Origin: Cacajao melanocephalus
Lineage: Eukaryota; Chordata; Mammalia; Primates; Pitheciidae
Length of the DNA: 64,000 nt
Direction of reading: 5' to 3'
Assembly: GCA_963573385.1 (NCBI GenBank)
Contig: CAUYLG010038475.1
Location: 21,756 to 85,755, forward strand
Within the stretch, counting starts at the first letter, position 1. Each line of letters starts with the position of its first letter. The position numbers and the translations under genes were made by a program. Below the pieces are notes generated by a model. That model did no database searches. It was given only the letters and a program-made list of their open reading frames with translations, and was not told where the DNA came from. Of the stretch, positions 52,776 to 64,000 are shown in pieces.

Positions 52776-53653
52776 AAATCCTATACAGTATGGGGTCAGT
52801 CCTGTAGAATTGCAGCAGTGAAAAACCATTGGACTTGAGGCTAGTGTCTGTCCTGATTGCTCTGCATTCTATTAAACTGAGCGATTTTGATATGTCTGTA
52901 TCTGTTTTTACCTATAAACTAAGAAAAATGGACTCTTGGCTAGATTTTTTGTTAATAGCGGTACCAACCCTGAACTTGGGAGTACTAGTACCTTCAGGTA
53001 GTAATCATGTCCCTATAAAAGCAACACAAACATCCTGTCTATAGATTCCTTTAGAAAATGTCAAACAAATAGTTTCCTTCCCAGCTTCCATGTCAAAATG
53101 GAGTATGTCTTATGTTTTACACCAAAGACAGGATCTGTGCCAAGTTTAAATTAAGAACAAAAGTCAAAGTAATGGTGCATCAGTTGTGGGTTTGGCAATA
53201 GTAGGAAAAGATAGCCTCAAAGAAAACTCATACCTTTTATGGAAACCAAATATTGACCACAATTGGCACACAGAAAACTGCACAGACAAACAAAACTGCT
53301 GGATAAACAAATCAAAATTACATAGGAAGCTGACACTCATTCTTTACAGTGGAAAACCAAAGATAAAAATGAGTCACCAATTTTATATTCTTGGAAAGGA
53401 GAAATATTCACCCATCTGGTAATATGTTTTAAAAAATATCTCCCTGAAGATGTCTAATATTTCCAATATTTTCTTAAATAACAAACCAAGAATAACTTCA
53501 ATGTGTTAATGTCACAGAACAACCGACTATAAGCTCAGTTATGAAAGAAAAAGACTTCAACTGAACAATGTGTAAGCTCCACTGTGTAATTTAAGAATAC
53601 AAAATGTACGCTTACTTTGATATAATGCTTCTAGATTATAAAGGAACAATGTA
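52776..53653. other. Unique stretch, nothing recognised
   Basis: About 880 bp. Short plus-strand frames (52829-53044, 53186-53422) carry no recognised domain. Confidence 0.5.
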
Positions 53654-54032
53654 TGTATTAGTCCATTCTCACACTGCTAATAAAGACATACCCGACACTG
53701 GGTAATTTGTAAAGAAAAAGAAAAATTTATAAAGGAAATCGAATCAGTTCGACTTAGCTGGGGAAGTCTCAGGAACCTTGCAATCATGGCAGAAAAGGAA
53801 GAAAACACCTCCTTCTTCACATGATGGCAGGAAGAGAAGTGAGTAAAATTGGGGAAAGCCCCTTAAAAAATCATCAGAACTTATGAGAACTTCCTCAGTA
53901 TCATGAGAACAGCATGGGGGTAATGGTCCCCATAATTAAATCACCTTCCACAGGTCTCTCCCAAAGAACATGGGAATTATGGGAACTACAATTCAAATGA
54001 GATTTGGATGGAGACACAGCCAAACCATATCA
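53654..54032 (-). mobile_element. MST-type (ERVL-MaLR) solitary LTR, reverse
   Basis: Reverse copy from TGTATTAGTCCATTCTCACA to GGCTGTGTCTCCATC-sense end CCAAACCATATCA. Blocks ACATACCCGACACTGGGTAA, GCAATCATGGCAGAAAAGGA and CATCAGAACTTATGAGAACT are the MST/THE1 group. It is the second MST LTR in the window, opposite in orientation to the copy at 20587-20956. Confidence 0.95.
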
Positions 54033-54843
54033 ATTTGTATAAGTGGATATGCCTAGGCAAGGGTAGATACTGGATTTGAGGAGAAAAAGATGTCCTTTCT
54101 TTATATATATATAAATATAACTCTATGCAAATCTAGTAATTTTGAAGTAGAAAAGCCCATAAGAGTATAACCCATTAGTTAACATTTTTGTGTCTTTTGT
54201 TATCCGGTGCACTTATGTTTACCTTGTCCTGACCAACACCAAACTAAACTTTCATATGCTTAAAGGATTCTAAAGAAATAGGACCAGTTCATTCAAACTA
54301 AGATCTATATGTTTATGAAACTACACATGAAAAAAGCTCTTTAGTCATCTCCGTTAATAAATAAAACAATAAGAATAAATAAAAATTCTCAAAATTAGTT
54401 AGTTATGAGACTGCAGGAATCTACAGCAAATCAGAACAAGTCATGTAACCAGAGGCACCTTCATTTTCAATTCTAAGCAAACTATAGTTTTAAAAACTGC
54501 CATTCTGTTAGTTTCTAAAAACTTTGAAAATTGATTGACTATCACTTCTTGTGAGTACTGTGTTCTGCCTTAAATTTTTTTTTGCCAGATTTGAAACATA
54601 ATCAGTATGAAAGTATTTAATCTTTCCCCATTTAATGCTAACAGCATGCCTTGCCATATGCTACTGTACCACTTGTCACTGTATATCACAATTATTAAAG
54701 TGCACTTCAGACTTTAAATAGAGCCCCAAGATCCACCCAATTTGCTTTACAAGGCCCAGAAAGACAAACAAGACAGTCGTGTCCTATATCCCACCCACCT
54801 CTGTACTTACCCAGGGTTATCTTTCATCTTTCTTTCTGCTCAC
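54033..54843. other. Unique AT-rich stretch
   Basis: About 810 bp with no gene. TATATATATATAAATATA at 54102-54118 is the only simple sequence of note. Confidence 0.5.
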
Positions 54844-55017
54844 TTTTTTTTTTTTCTTTTTCTTTCAGAGACAGCGTCTCACTATATTGCCCAGGTTGGA
54901 GTGCAGTAGCTATCACAGGCATGATTATAGCTCAATGCAGACTCAAACTCCTGACTTCAAACAATCCTCCTGCCTCAGCCTTCCAAGCAGCTGGGACTAT
55001 AGGTGCAAACCACCAGC
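54844..55017 (-). mobile_element. FRAM-type free Alu monomer, reverse
   Basis: T-rich tail, then CAGAGACAGCGTCTCACTAT and CCCAGGTTGGAGTGCAGTAG. The next block, CTATCACAGGCATGAT, matches a 7SL RNA segment (CCTGTGAATAGCC in sense) that normal dimeric Alus lack, so this is a free right-monomer type and not a broken Alu. GGTTATCTTT occurs at 54825-54834 and 55018-55027 as a possible target duplication. Confidence 0.85.
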
Positions 55018-55027
55018 GGTTATCTTT

Positions 55028-56044
55028 ATGCCTTCCCATAATTTTCATTTATACTGTATTAAAATAACTTGGCATCTTTGACTTTACTGAAATGAAGAAT
55101 CATCTGAAATATATATCTCTAGCAGCAGCTGCCCATGACTTCCCAGGGGACTCAAGTCTACTTCTTAAAGCTTTAACTTGAAAGAAAAGAACTCCAGCAT
55201 CTGTTCCATTGATAATTCAAATATTTGAAAAAAAACTGGTCTGCCTCTTTTGGTCCCACTCTGATATATAGAGAGAGCACGCTCTTAAAATATGGCCCAA
55301 AGACAGCAGCACAACTCACTGGATGTGGTCTAAATATCACAGAGTGCGAAATGTACATGACTTCTTTTGATCTTTACTACATGTCTAGTATGCCTAAGGT
55401 TTTTATTTTTATTTTTAGCAGCCACTTCATATTTCTGGCTCAGATTAAACTTACAGACATTTTAAAAGATACATCTCAGCTGAACCTTTTCAAAAAATAT
55501 TTGTTATCAAGCTATGTCTTCACTATCTTAAATTGTCTAAATTGATTTTTTAAAATATTTACATTTGAATTCAGTCCCATAATTTTGATGCAACCCGTCA
55601 GCTCAGCAGCTTATTTCTATGTACAGCCTTTCCCATCCATCATATTAATACTCTCATCTTTTTATCATCTGTAACATCTTTTATAACTTCATCTAAGTTC
55701 TAATATTTTTAAATTGTTCTAAATGTTAAGCCCATTACAGGGCTGAATCCTTCTAGGTCTGATCCCTGAATGTCTCTCAACATAATAGAATTGTTAGAAA
55801 TGTGACATTCCCCTTCCATATACAATGATATCTCTTTTTATGTTCATCAAACTCTGTTATCCTTAGAAATATAGTTTATATGAAGTTTTCCTTTACCATA
55901 TCTGTCATTGCTGAAGAATGCCAAAACTTTCCAGTAGCTCTGGGTAAAACTAAAGTGGGAGTATTTTTCCTACTTCACTTGGTGGCATGGATGGCTCATT
56001 TCCAACAACGTGGATGGTTTCTAGTATGAGTTTGTACATCACAC
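55028..56044. other. Unique AT-rich stretch
   Basis: About 1 kb. A 106-codon plus frame (55225-55545) is not recognised; no other feature. Confidence 0.5.
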
Positions 56045-56625
56045 TTATCTTCTTTCTCTCCCTTTACTGAAGTATAACTGACAAATGAAATTGTATACAT
56101 TTAACATACGTAATGTAATGATTTAATTCACATATATATTGTGAAATGATTATACAGTTAGATAAGACATCATGTCACCTAGTTACCAATTTTATTTTTA
56201 TTTTGTGGTGAGAACATTTAAGATCTATTCTCTTAGCAAGTTTCAAAAACAAAATACAATATCCTTGACTATAGTTACAACGTTGCCCAGTAGATCTCTG
56301 GAGCTTATTTATTTTATAACTGAAAGCGTGTACCCTTTGACTAACATCTCTCTATGTCCCCCATGTCCTAGACCCTGGCAACCACCGTCCTACTCTTTAA
56401 GTTGGACTCTTGTAGACTCCACTTCTAAGTGACATTAGGCAGTGTTTGTCTTTTTCTGTCTATTTATTTCACTTAGCATCATGCCCTCAGGTTCATTTAT
56501 GCTGTCACAAATGGCAGGATTTTCTTCTTCATGGCTGAATAATATTCCATCGTATATATATCTACCACATTTTCTTCATCCATTCATCCATTAACATCAC
56601 TGAGGTTGTTTTGTGTCTTGCCAAC
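56045..56625 (-). mobile_element. L1M LINE fragment, reverse (3' region)
   Basis: CTGAAGTATAACTGACAAAT, GTGAGAACATTTAAGATCTA, GTACCCTTTGACTAACATCT, ATTTCACTTAGCATCATGCC, GGCTGAATAATATTCCATCG and CCATTCATCCATTAACATCA match an old L1M 3' region in antisense. ORF2 remains are too decayed to read. Confidence 0.92.
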
Positions 56626-56893
56626 ATTTAACTTAATTTAAAAGGGCAATTTGAATCTTATCCACAATCTTGAAAGCTTGATGTAAAAATTTATTTTTGT
56701 CATCTGGAACAATATAAATCTTGGATTTGACAGCAAGTAAATCAAACCACAAATGGAACATGCACAATGAATGTGGCAACCAAATTGCTCAAGCAGCGTT
56801 ATAAAGGAACCACCCTGACACTGAATGACTGATATAATTTTCTATCTAAAATCACAGATTGTATTTTATTACAAAATAACTAGTATCAGGAGA
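56626..56893. other. Unique stretch
   Basis: About 270 bp between the L1M and an Alu with nothing recognised. Confidence 0.5.
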
Positions 56894-58198
<1,305 letters not shown>

Positions 58199-58329
58199 TT
58201 AATGCATTTGTGTATTGTCTAAGGCTGTTTTCATAGAGTAAGTTGAGTAATTGTGACAGAGGCCATATGGTTTGCTAAGCCAAACATATTTACTATCTAT
58301 CCCTGTGAGAAAATGTTTGCCAACTCCTG
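58199..58329 (-). mobile_element. hAT-type non-autonomous transposon fragment
   Basis: GTATTGTCTAAGGCTGTTTT, GTTGAGTAATTGTGACAGAG, GCCATATGGTTTGCTAAGCC, ATTTACTATCTA and GTTTGCCAACTCCTG follow a common human hAT-Charlie repeat in reverse. I do not name the subfamily. One end is truncated. Confidence 0.75.
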
Positions 58330-60149
58330 ATGTAGGTAAAGTACACAGCTCAGAGTAGCCATCAGCAAAGGTAGAAACCACACTAGAGTTTTTTTGTTTC
58401 TTTTCATCGCTATTTTAATACTGTTATTATTATCAGCTTGATGACTGCACATCAGGTTACCATTATTTACTACTGGATCCTAGGATAGATATATTCCTAT
58501 TTTTTACCTTAAGTCTTTAACCAGTTTTGTGGGTCTGCCTGGATTTCTAGTCTAAGTTTTTATAGCTGAGCCTTCTTGACACCTGTGCCATTTAATCAGA
58601 TAAATCCCTGTTCTCCTATGCCCTTGGGAGTTCACTGTTATTGCATTTATTTTGGAACTTTATTGTTCTTTATCCCTTTCTGCCAAAGACTACTAGAAGG
58701 GTTACAAAGTCATGCTGATTGATTCAGAATGCACATGTAACCCCACCGAGACCTCACCATTGCTCACAAGCCTTTGATTCAGTCCTAATTGACTCCTTAT
58801 TGTTTTCTTCACCACAATTGACCCCAAGTTCACTTACTGTCATAAAACATCCTCAGTTTTCCTTACCTCCCAAGATGTCTTCAACTCATCAAGGAGTATT
58901 TACTAAGCAGATGGTCCTGCTTCTTAATTTCCAGATTACGGTCCTGGGCATGACATCTTACAATCTCCTTTCTCTCCACCTGAATATCTTTTAGCTCCAC
59001 ATCCATGCATCCTTACATTCAACCACATTTTCTAAGGCAATATGTTTTATCTGTGCCCATGGGTTTACCCACCATCTTTTCCTAGGCAATCTGTTCTATC
59101 AATTGGTCTTTGCTCCTTCATAATTCTCTTTCAGTCATCAAACTAACTCAAATATTCACGGTTTTAACAATGAACCAATGAATGCTACCTGACTTAATGA
59201 TCCAAACTCCTACGTATAATAAGATGGCGAGAGAAAACCTTAGTTGCACGCAGAATGAATGACACAATACTTACCATTAACAAAATATTGCTTTTAATGA
59301 CTAATTTAATACTCAGATATTAAAACCAGCAAAAATTACTGCAACCATTAGGTTTAAACCAAAAGACAACACTTCCATTCTAGATTGTTAATTTTTAAGA
59401 TAACATAAGGCTACATTAGTGTTCCTTATCACATTTACATAGCACTACCTCAAGGTCCAAAATGAGACACACAGATAAGGTCACAGCTTGCCTTTTGAAA
59501 TGCAAATATTACATAGAAAGATGCAGTTCTCTAGTATCAAAGGACACTCTTCTGATGTATTTTAGAACCACTGTACTCTTTTAAGTTAACATCTTCAAAA
59601 AAAGTCCACCATGACTTCTGATTTTTAAATACAACACATAAATGTACTGAATATTATTGTTATTAGTCTTCTGACACATCTTCCCCCAGCTTTTAATTAA
59701 CATACCATTTAAATCAACAAAAATTTAAATAATCACACCACAATCAAAAACTATGGCAAGGAGCCTATCTAGAACATTACAGGAGGTTTGATACTCTATA
59801 ATCTCCTTAAAATTCGGTTGCAAAAAAGCATTCAGTGTTTTAAATATGTGATCCTGATTAAACAGAGAAGTCATTTCCTTGAAATAAGTTTATAATACAT
59901 GAGTTCTCTAGTTTACTCCTCTACTCCCTATTCAGAAAATCAAAATCTTAAAAAAGTAGAACTAGACAACCATTTTGCATCATGTAGATACCTGTAACAT
60001 CTTCCTTTACCATCTACCCTTCACTCCTGTCTTTCATATTCCATTTGTAGTCAAAGTCCAAGCAGAAAAAAAGATGGGAAAGAAATGTGTATGCATTCTG
60101 GAAGCAATAGTCTCTATTTAAAAAATAAATAAAAGCTTTTCAATTGTTA
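58330..60149. other. Unique AT-rich stretch
   Basis: About 1.8 kb with no supported gene or repeat. A 91-codon plus frame (58719-58994) is not recognised. Confidence 0.5.
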
Positions 60150-61134
60150 GAGAACCATTTATTGAAAAGTCTTTCCTTGTCTCAGAGAATTGTCTTGACA
60201 TCTTTGTCAAAAATCAATGTACCATATCTGTGTGGGTCTATTCCTGTATTATATACTCTCTTTCATTGATCTACATATCTACCTTTTCATCATATCATGG
60301 TGCTTTAATAACTGTAGCTTTATAGTAACATAATCACATAATGTATGGAAATAGTTTTCTTTCTTATTTTGAAAAATAAAATGCTTTGGTTATCCTAAGT
60401 GGTTTGCATTTCCATATATTTTTTGTCTATTTTTACAAAAATAAAATAACTGAGAATCTTTATTGGTATTATTTTAACTCTAGAGATCATTTCAGGTAAA
60501 AATGACACCTTAATAATATTAAGTCTGACAATCTGTGAACATGTGTCACTAAGTAATACCATCCTTATATCTCTGCTGATGTCTCCTTACAGTTTCTATC
60601 TCTTCTTCTCATATTATACTGATGATGCCAAAAAGTGTTTTAGAAATATACTTCTAGTTTCCAGAGTAAATTATTTACAAAGATATGGTCATTATTTTAA
60701 TTTTAGCATGATGTTCCTCTTCCTGTGTTCTGTAATTTTTGTTGTATAATTTTCTTATTTATAAGCTATGAACGCTTACTAATAAGCTTAATGATTTTAT
60801 AGCTTATAAATATGGAATCATATAGATGTACTCTTTTGTGTCTGTTTTCTTTTATTCAGTGTATTTCTCAGATCTATTTATTTTGCTATGGATATCAGCA
60901 GTTTACTCCTTTTTATTTTTTGAGCAGTATTTCATTTATGAATATATTACATACTGTTCATCCACTCACTTACGAACATTCATTTATGCTCTTTCTAGTT
61001 TCTGAAACTTCTGAATGATCTATCTATAAATATTTGAGTACAATTCTTTGTATGGACACATGTTTTTATTTCTCCTTGGGTGAATACCAAGGAGTAAATT
61101 GCTTTGTCATACATAGGTATACGTTTAACTTATA
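60150..61134 (-). mobile_element. L1M LINE, reverse, interrupted by Tigger
   Basis: Antisense ORF2 landmarks: ACCATTTATTGAAAAGTCTT, TCAAAAATCAATGTACCATA, TTCATTGATCTACATATCTA, then AATGGAATCATATAGATGTA-like text near 60811, CTTTTATTCAGTGTATTTCT and TTCTCCTTGGGTGAATACCA. The part 60640-60790 matches poorly. The element seems to resume after the Tigger insertion at 62127. No readable frame remains. Confidence 0.85.
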
Positions 61135-62124
61135 CAGTTGACTCTTGAACAACATGGAATTTAGGGGTACCAACCCCCAGTCTAAAATCCTCACATAACT
61201 TTTGACTTCTTAAAAACATAACTAAAAATAGCCTACAGTAGACTAGAACCTTACCAATAATATAAACAGTCATTCAATAGTAAGGTAAGCTAGAGGAAAG
61301 AAAAATATTATAAATCACAAGGAAGGGAAAATACATTTACAGTACTATATTTATTGATACTGTAAGTTTATATTATCTGTTTATAAGATGAATCATCCAT
61401 CTGAAATGACCAGAAAACCCAACTGCAAAAATCTCTATCTATGGTATATATCAAGCAATTCAACTTTTTCTTAAAGTGTCATAACTTTTCTCTGCTTCTT
61501 GGGAGCACTTTCAGCATCACTAGTGACACTTTGGGTCCCATGGTATTATTCAGGTTTACAGTATTGCTCTAACCGTGATGATAAATACATGAGAACCATG
61601 AGAGATCACTTGTTACTTTATTTGCAATTTACTGGTGAAATAAATAGATCAGGGTCATATAACATTTTAAGCAAATGCTTGCAACATTTGAGCTAATCTC
61701 AATAGCAATAGAAGGTAATTACAAAATTATTACAGAAATACAGTATATACTACAGTTAATTTTATGCAGTTTCAATTTAATACTGCATCTTTATATTTGC
61801 TTATTTTTCTCTGGACTGCTAATAGTGCCATGTACAATCTGTGTTTGCATATATAAATAGTGATACATTTTAACTTTTTATAATAAATTTGTGTGTTTTA
61901 TGGTAGTAAATGATAAAATAGACTAGCAGCTACATATATTTTATACACTTATGACATCCCTAACTCTTCCTTATTTTTTTCAGTATTTTTAATCTATGTG
62001 GTTCATCTGCAATTTTTTTCAAATTGTCAGAAATTTAAACAAAATTTCCAAGGTATTTATCAACAAAACCTATGCATTAAGTGGACCTGCACAGTTCACA
62101 GGTGTGTTGCTGAAGGATCAACTC
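61135..62124 (-). mobile_element. Tigger2-like DNA transposon, internally deleted
   Basis: A 990-bp element with inverted ends CAGTTGACTCTTGAACAACA (61135) and TGTGTTGCTGAAGGATCAAC (ending 62124). TA lies on both sides (61133-61134 and 62125-62126). The interior follows Tigger2 or a close relative at both ends, but most of the transposase region is missing. It sits inside an L1M, so it transposed after that L1 inserted. Confidence 0.85.
61385..61541 (-). pseudogene. N-terminal remnant of Tigger2-like transposase
   Basis: On the minus strand an ATG at 61539-61541 begins ATGGGACCCAAAGTGTCACT, the expected start of the Tigger2/TIGD1-type transposase, a pogo-like protein with an N-terminal helix-turn-helix. 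Downstream words (AAGAAGCAGAGAAAAGT and CTTGATATATACCATAG, read on the minus strand) follow the family, but with frameshifts. The rest of the coding region, including the catalytic domain, is deleted. No protein can be made from it. Confidence 0.75.
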
Positions 62125-62126
62125 TA

Positions 62127-62175
62127 AAGATATTGCACAGTTTTATATTGCCATCATCAGAGACAATATGCTGGG
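62127..62175 (-). mobile_element. L1M continuation beyond Tigger (tentative)
   Basis: AAAGATATTGCACAGTTTTA and TATTGCCATCATCAG resemble the antisense L1 sequence expected next after 61132. This supports the nesting but the match is short. Confidence 0.45.
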
Positions 62176-62545
62176 ATAAATTCAGTGATAAAGGACTGCA
62201 AGGAAACTAAAATTGTACCAGATAAAAAAGGAGCACAACTGGTCCTATGGATGAAACCCTAACATATACACCAAACTTGAAAAATCTCTCCCCAAGTTAA
62301 GAGAAAAAAAAAAGCAAAGACCTAAGAATTATGCAATAAGACAACTCATGCAGATGATAAAGATTGAATTACTAATCAAAGATTTGTAGGTGTACTAGTG
62401 AAGAAACCATAAAAGTAAGCAATAAGATATTATGAATATTAATTGAGTAAATGGTAATAATTAAATAAAATGCTAATAATTCAAAGAAAACTTGGTAAAG
62501 CTGTATATGAAGGTCAAAAGAGATTGTCATGTTAAAGGAATACAA

Positions 62546-62593
62546 ATTAAATAAGATTCTCATTAAATAAGATTCTCATTAAATGAGATTCTA
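62546..62593. repeat. 16-bp tandem repeat, three copies
   Basis: Unit ATTAAATAAGATTCTC at 62546-62561 and 62562-62577, then a third copy with two changes at 62578-62593. Confidence 0.95.
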
Positions 62594-63080
62594 TAGCCAT
62601 ATACATCTTAGATTTTCTTTTGTATAAGCATCAGTTAATGTCAAAACACATTAAGACAGGAAAAGAAATTAGTGATCAGTGAAAAAAAGACATGAATTTG
62701 CCATCACACTCATTTTTAAAAGTACATTCCAAAAAAAATATTGAGCAGTGTCTGCAATTTTAGGGAAAAAATAATTGGACAAACAATAATTCTTTATATT
62801 GTACCACATTTTTATTAATATACAAAGGTAAGAAAAATACATTTTCAATAATGCAAATCCTCTTTTTATCAGACAAAGTATTTGAAAATACACCCCAGGT
62901 GGTTGAGTAACGAATCAAAACTGACAAGTCTTGAATAAAGAAGTAGGGGCATAGAATACTGACAGTGAGAATAAAAACTAGTTAAATGACCTGGTCTAAC
63001 TGTTGTCAATATAGTCAAACACAAAAACAGAACACTGAAAGCAACACACAGAAAAAATGAAGGTATATGTGACCAGGATA

Positions 63081-63138
63081 TGTGTATGTGTGTGTGCATG
63101 TGTGCATGTGAGCGCGTGCATGTGTGTGTGTGTGTCCA
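63081..63138. repeat. Interrupted (TG)n tract
   Basis: Alternating TG with GCATG and GAGCGCGTGCATG interruptions. Alternating purine-pyrimidine sequence can form Z-DNA. Interruptions lower its expected instability. Confidence 0.95.
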
Positions 63139-63496
63139 TGTAAAACGTATGTAAAAATGTAAAACTTAATAATTTAGTCACAGTCTAAATACCAATCCTC
63201 AGACTATTATATTTGTAGTAATAAAATTTAGTGGGTAAATTGATGAGAATAAGTTTTTTTAAAACATGTGAGAGGATTAATACTTTATAAGGATTCTCTT
63301 TTTTCTCTGATTCTCCTTCCCCCTCTTCCTTCTCTATCTTTGCCAACTGGATTTTCTTTTTCTCTTATTCTTTCTTTTCTTTTGCTATTTCTAAAATTAA
63401 CAAATAGTGACTCCAATTCTTTACACCTAGTTAAAAAGAATATATCAAGGAATACTTTCCCCATAAACTATCCATCAGAAAATTGCTCGAGAGTCT

Positions 63497-64000
63497 TCTT
63501 TATTTTTATTTTTATTTTATTTTATTGTACTTTAGGTTCTGGGGTACATGCAGGGTTGTTACATGGGTGCATATATAACCAGGTGGTTTGCTGCCTCCAT
63601 TCCCTCTTCATCTATATCCAGCATTTCTCCCCACGTTATCTGTCCCAACCCTCCCCATCCCCTGGTATCCTTCCCCTAACCCCCACAACTGACCCCAGTG
63701 TGTAATGCTCCTCTCCCTGAGTCCATGTGTTCTCATTGTTCAACACCTGCCTATGAATGAGAACATGTGGTGTTTAGTTTTCTGTTCTTGTGTCAGTTTG
63801 CTGAGAATGATGGTTTCCAGATTTATCCAAGTCCCTACAAAGGACACAAACTCATTGTTTTTTTTTATGGCTGTATAGTATTCCATGGTGTATATGTTAC
63901 ACATTTTCTTTGTCCAGTCTATCATTGATGGGCATTTGGGTTGGTTCCAGGTCTTTGCTATTGTGAACAGGGCTGCAATGAACATATGTGTACATGTGTC
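63497..64000 (-). mobile_element. L1 LINE 3' end, reverse, runs off the window
   Basis: T-rich tail (63499-63527), then TTGTACTTTAGGTTCTGGGG, a pyrimidine-rich 3'UTR with CCCCTAACCCCCACAACTGA near 63672-63691, and ORF2 antisense from 63740. It is a primate-type L1. How far it extends beyond base 64000 is not known, so whether it is full length is open. Confidence 0.95.
63740..64000 (-). pseudogene. L1 ORF2 C-terminal fragment (partial, frame open)
   Basis: On the minus strand the end of ORF2 is open from the window edge to a TGA at 63740-63742, about 86 codons. ORF2 encodes the endonuclease and reverse transcriptase that drive L1 copying; only the C-terminal segment downstream of the catalytic domains is in view. 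Recognisable pieces are MFIAALFTIAKTWNQPKCPS and YTMEYYTAIKKNNEFVSFVG. It ends FIGRC, which differs from the usual young-L1 ending. Whether the upstream part is intact cannot be seen here; most such copies are dead. Confidence 0.85.

Larger units (their letters stand above)
62176..63496. other. Unique AT-rich stretch with simple repeats
   Basis: About 1.3 kb with no supported gene. It contains a three-copy 16-bp tandem repeat at 62546-62593 and a TG-rich tract at 63081-63138. Confidence 0.5.

Overview
The window reads as primate (almost certainly human-lineage) nuclear DNA that is intergenic or deep intronic. The evidence is its repeat content: about fifteen Alu or Alu-related copies, primate-type L1 3' ends, MST LTRs, a MER30-type hAT element, Tigger-class DNA transposons, and many old MIR, L2 and MLT1 fragments in AT-rich DNA. 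I found no protein-coding gene or exon I can defend. The longer open frames lie inside Alu, MIR, L1 or purine-tract sequence or look like chance. There is no bacterial-type organisation (operons, CRISPR, ribosome binding sites) and I recognise no tRNA, rRNA or snRNA gene.

Layout. 1-9 kb: mostly unique AT-rich DNA with a MER5A, two Alus and MIR/L2 relics. 9-10 kb: an AT-palindromic tandem duplication and an MLT1 LTR. 10.4-13.7 kb: an Alu with a 17-bp target duplication, two facing MIRs and a near full-length Tigger1 transposon with a dead transposase gene. 14-15.1 kb: a 5'-truncated L1 whose 3'UTR is split by a truncated Alu. 16.4-21.6 kb: MER2, Alu, MER30 split by an Alu, MIRs, an MST LTR and L2. 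25.6-27.6 kb: a G-rich purine tract, then nested LTRs (an ERV LTR inside an MLT1, followed by another LTR). 29.3-30.6 kb: an Alu with a long AAAAG/AAAGG tail, then a Tigger3/4-type element. 31.8-39.5 kb: three Alus, MIR/L2, a (TA)17 tract, a 34-bp tandem duplication and a 1.53-kb GC-rich solitary ERV1 LTR. 42.4-43.4 kb: a three-copy direct/inverted repeat (foldback) that I cannot assign to a family. 43.8-50 kb: Alus, MIRs, an L2, a 53-bp micro-L1 insertion, an MLT1 and a (GGAA)12 tract. 50-64 kb: MIR, an antisense MST LTR, a FRAM-type monomer, antisense L1M segments, an Alu, a Tigger2-like element nested in L1M, and the 3' end of an antisense L1 that runs off the window.

No set of genes works together here. 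The biology visible is the history of mobile-element insertion, which can be ordered from nesting and target-site duplications. The most useful second-look items are the unexplained foldback at 42.4-43.4 kb, the micro-L1 at 47.5 kb, the Alu in MER30 with no clear target duplication, the ERV1 LTR with intact promoter and poly(A) signals, and several repeat tracts likely to be length-variable. Family names come from my memory of consensus sequences and were not checked against a database.
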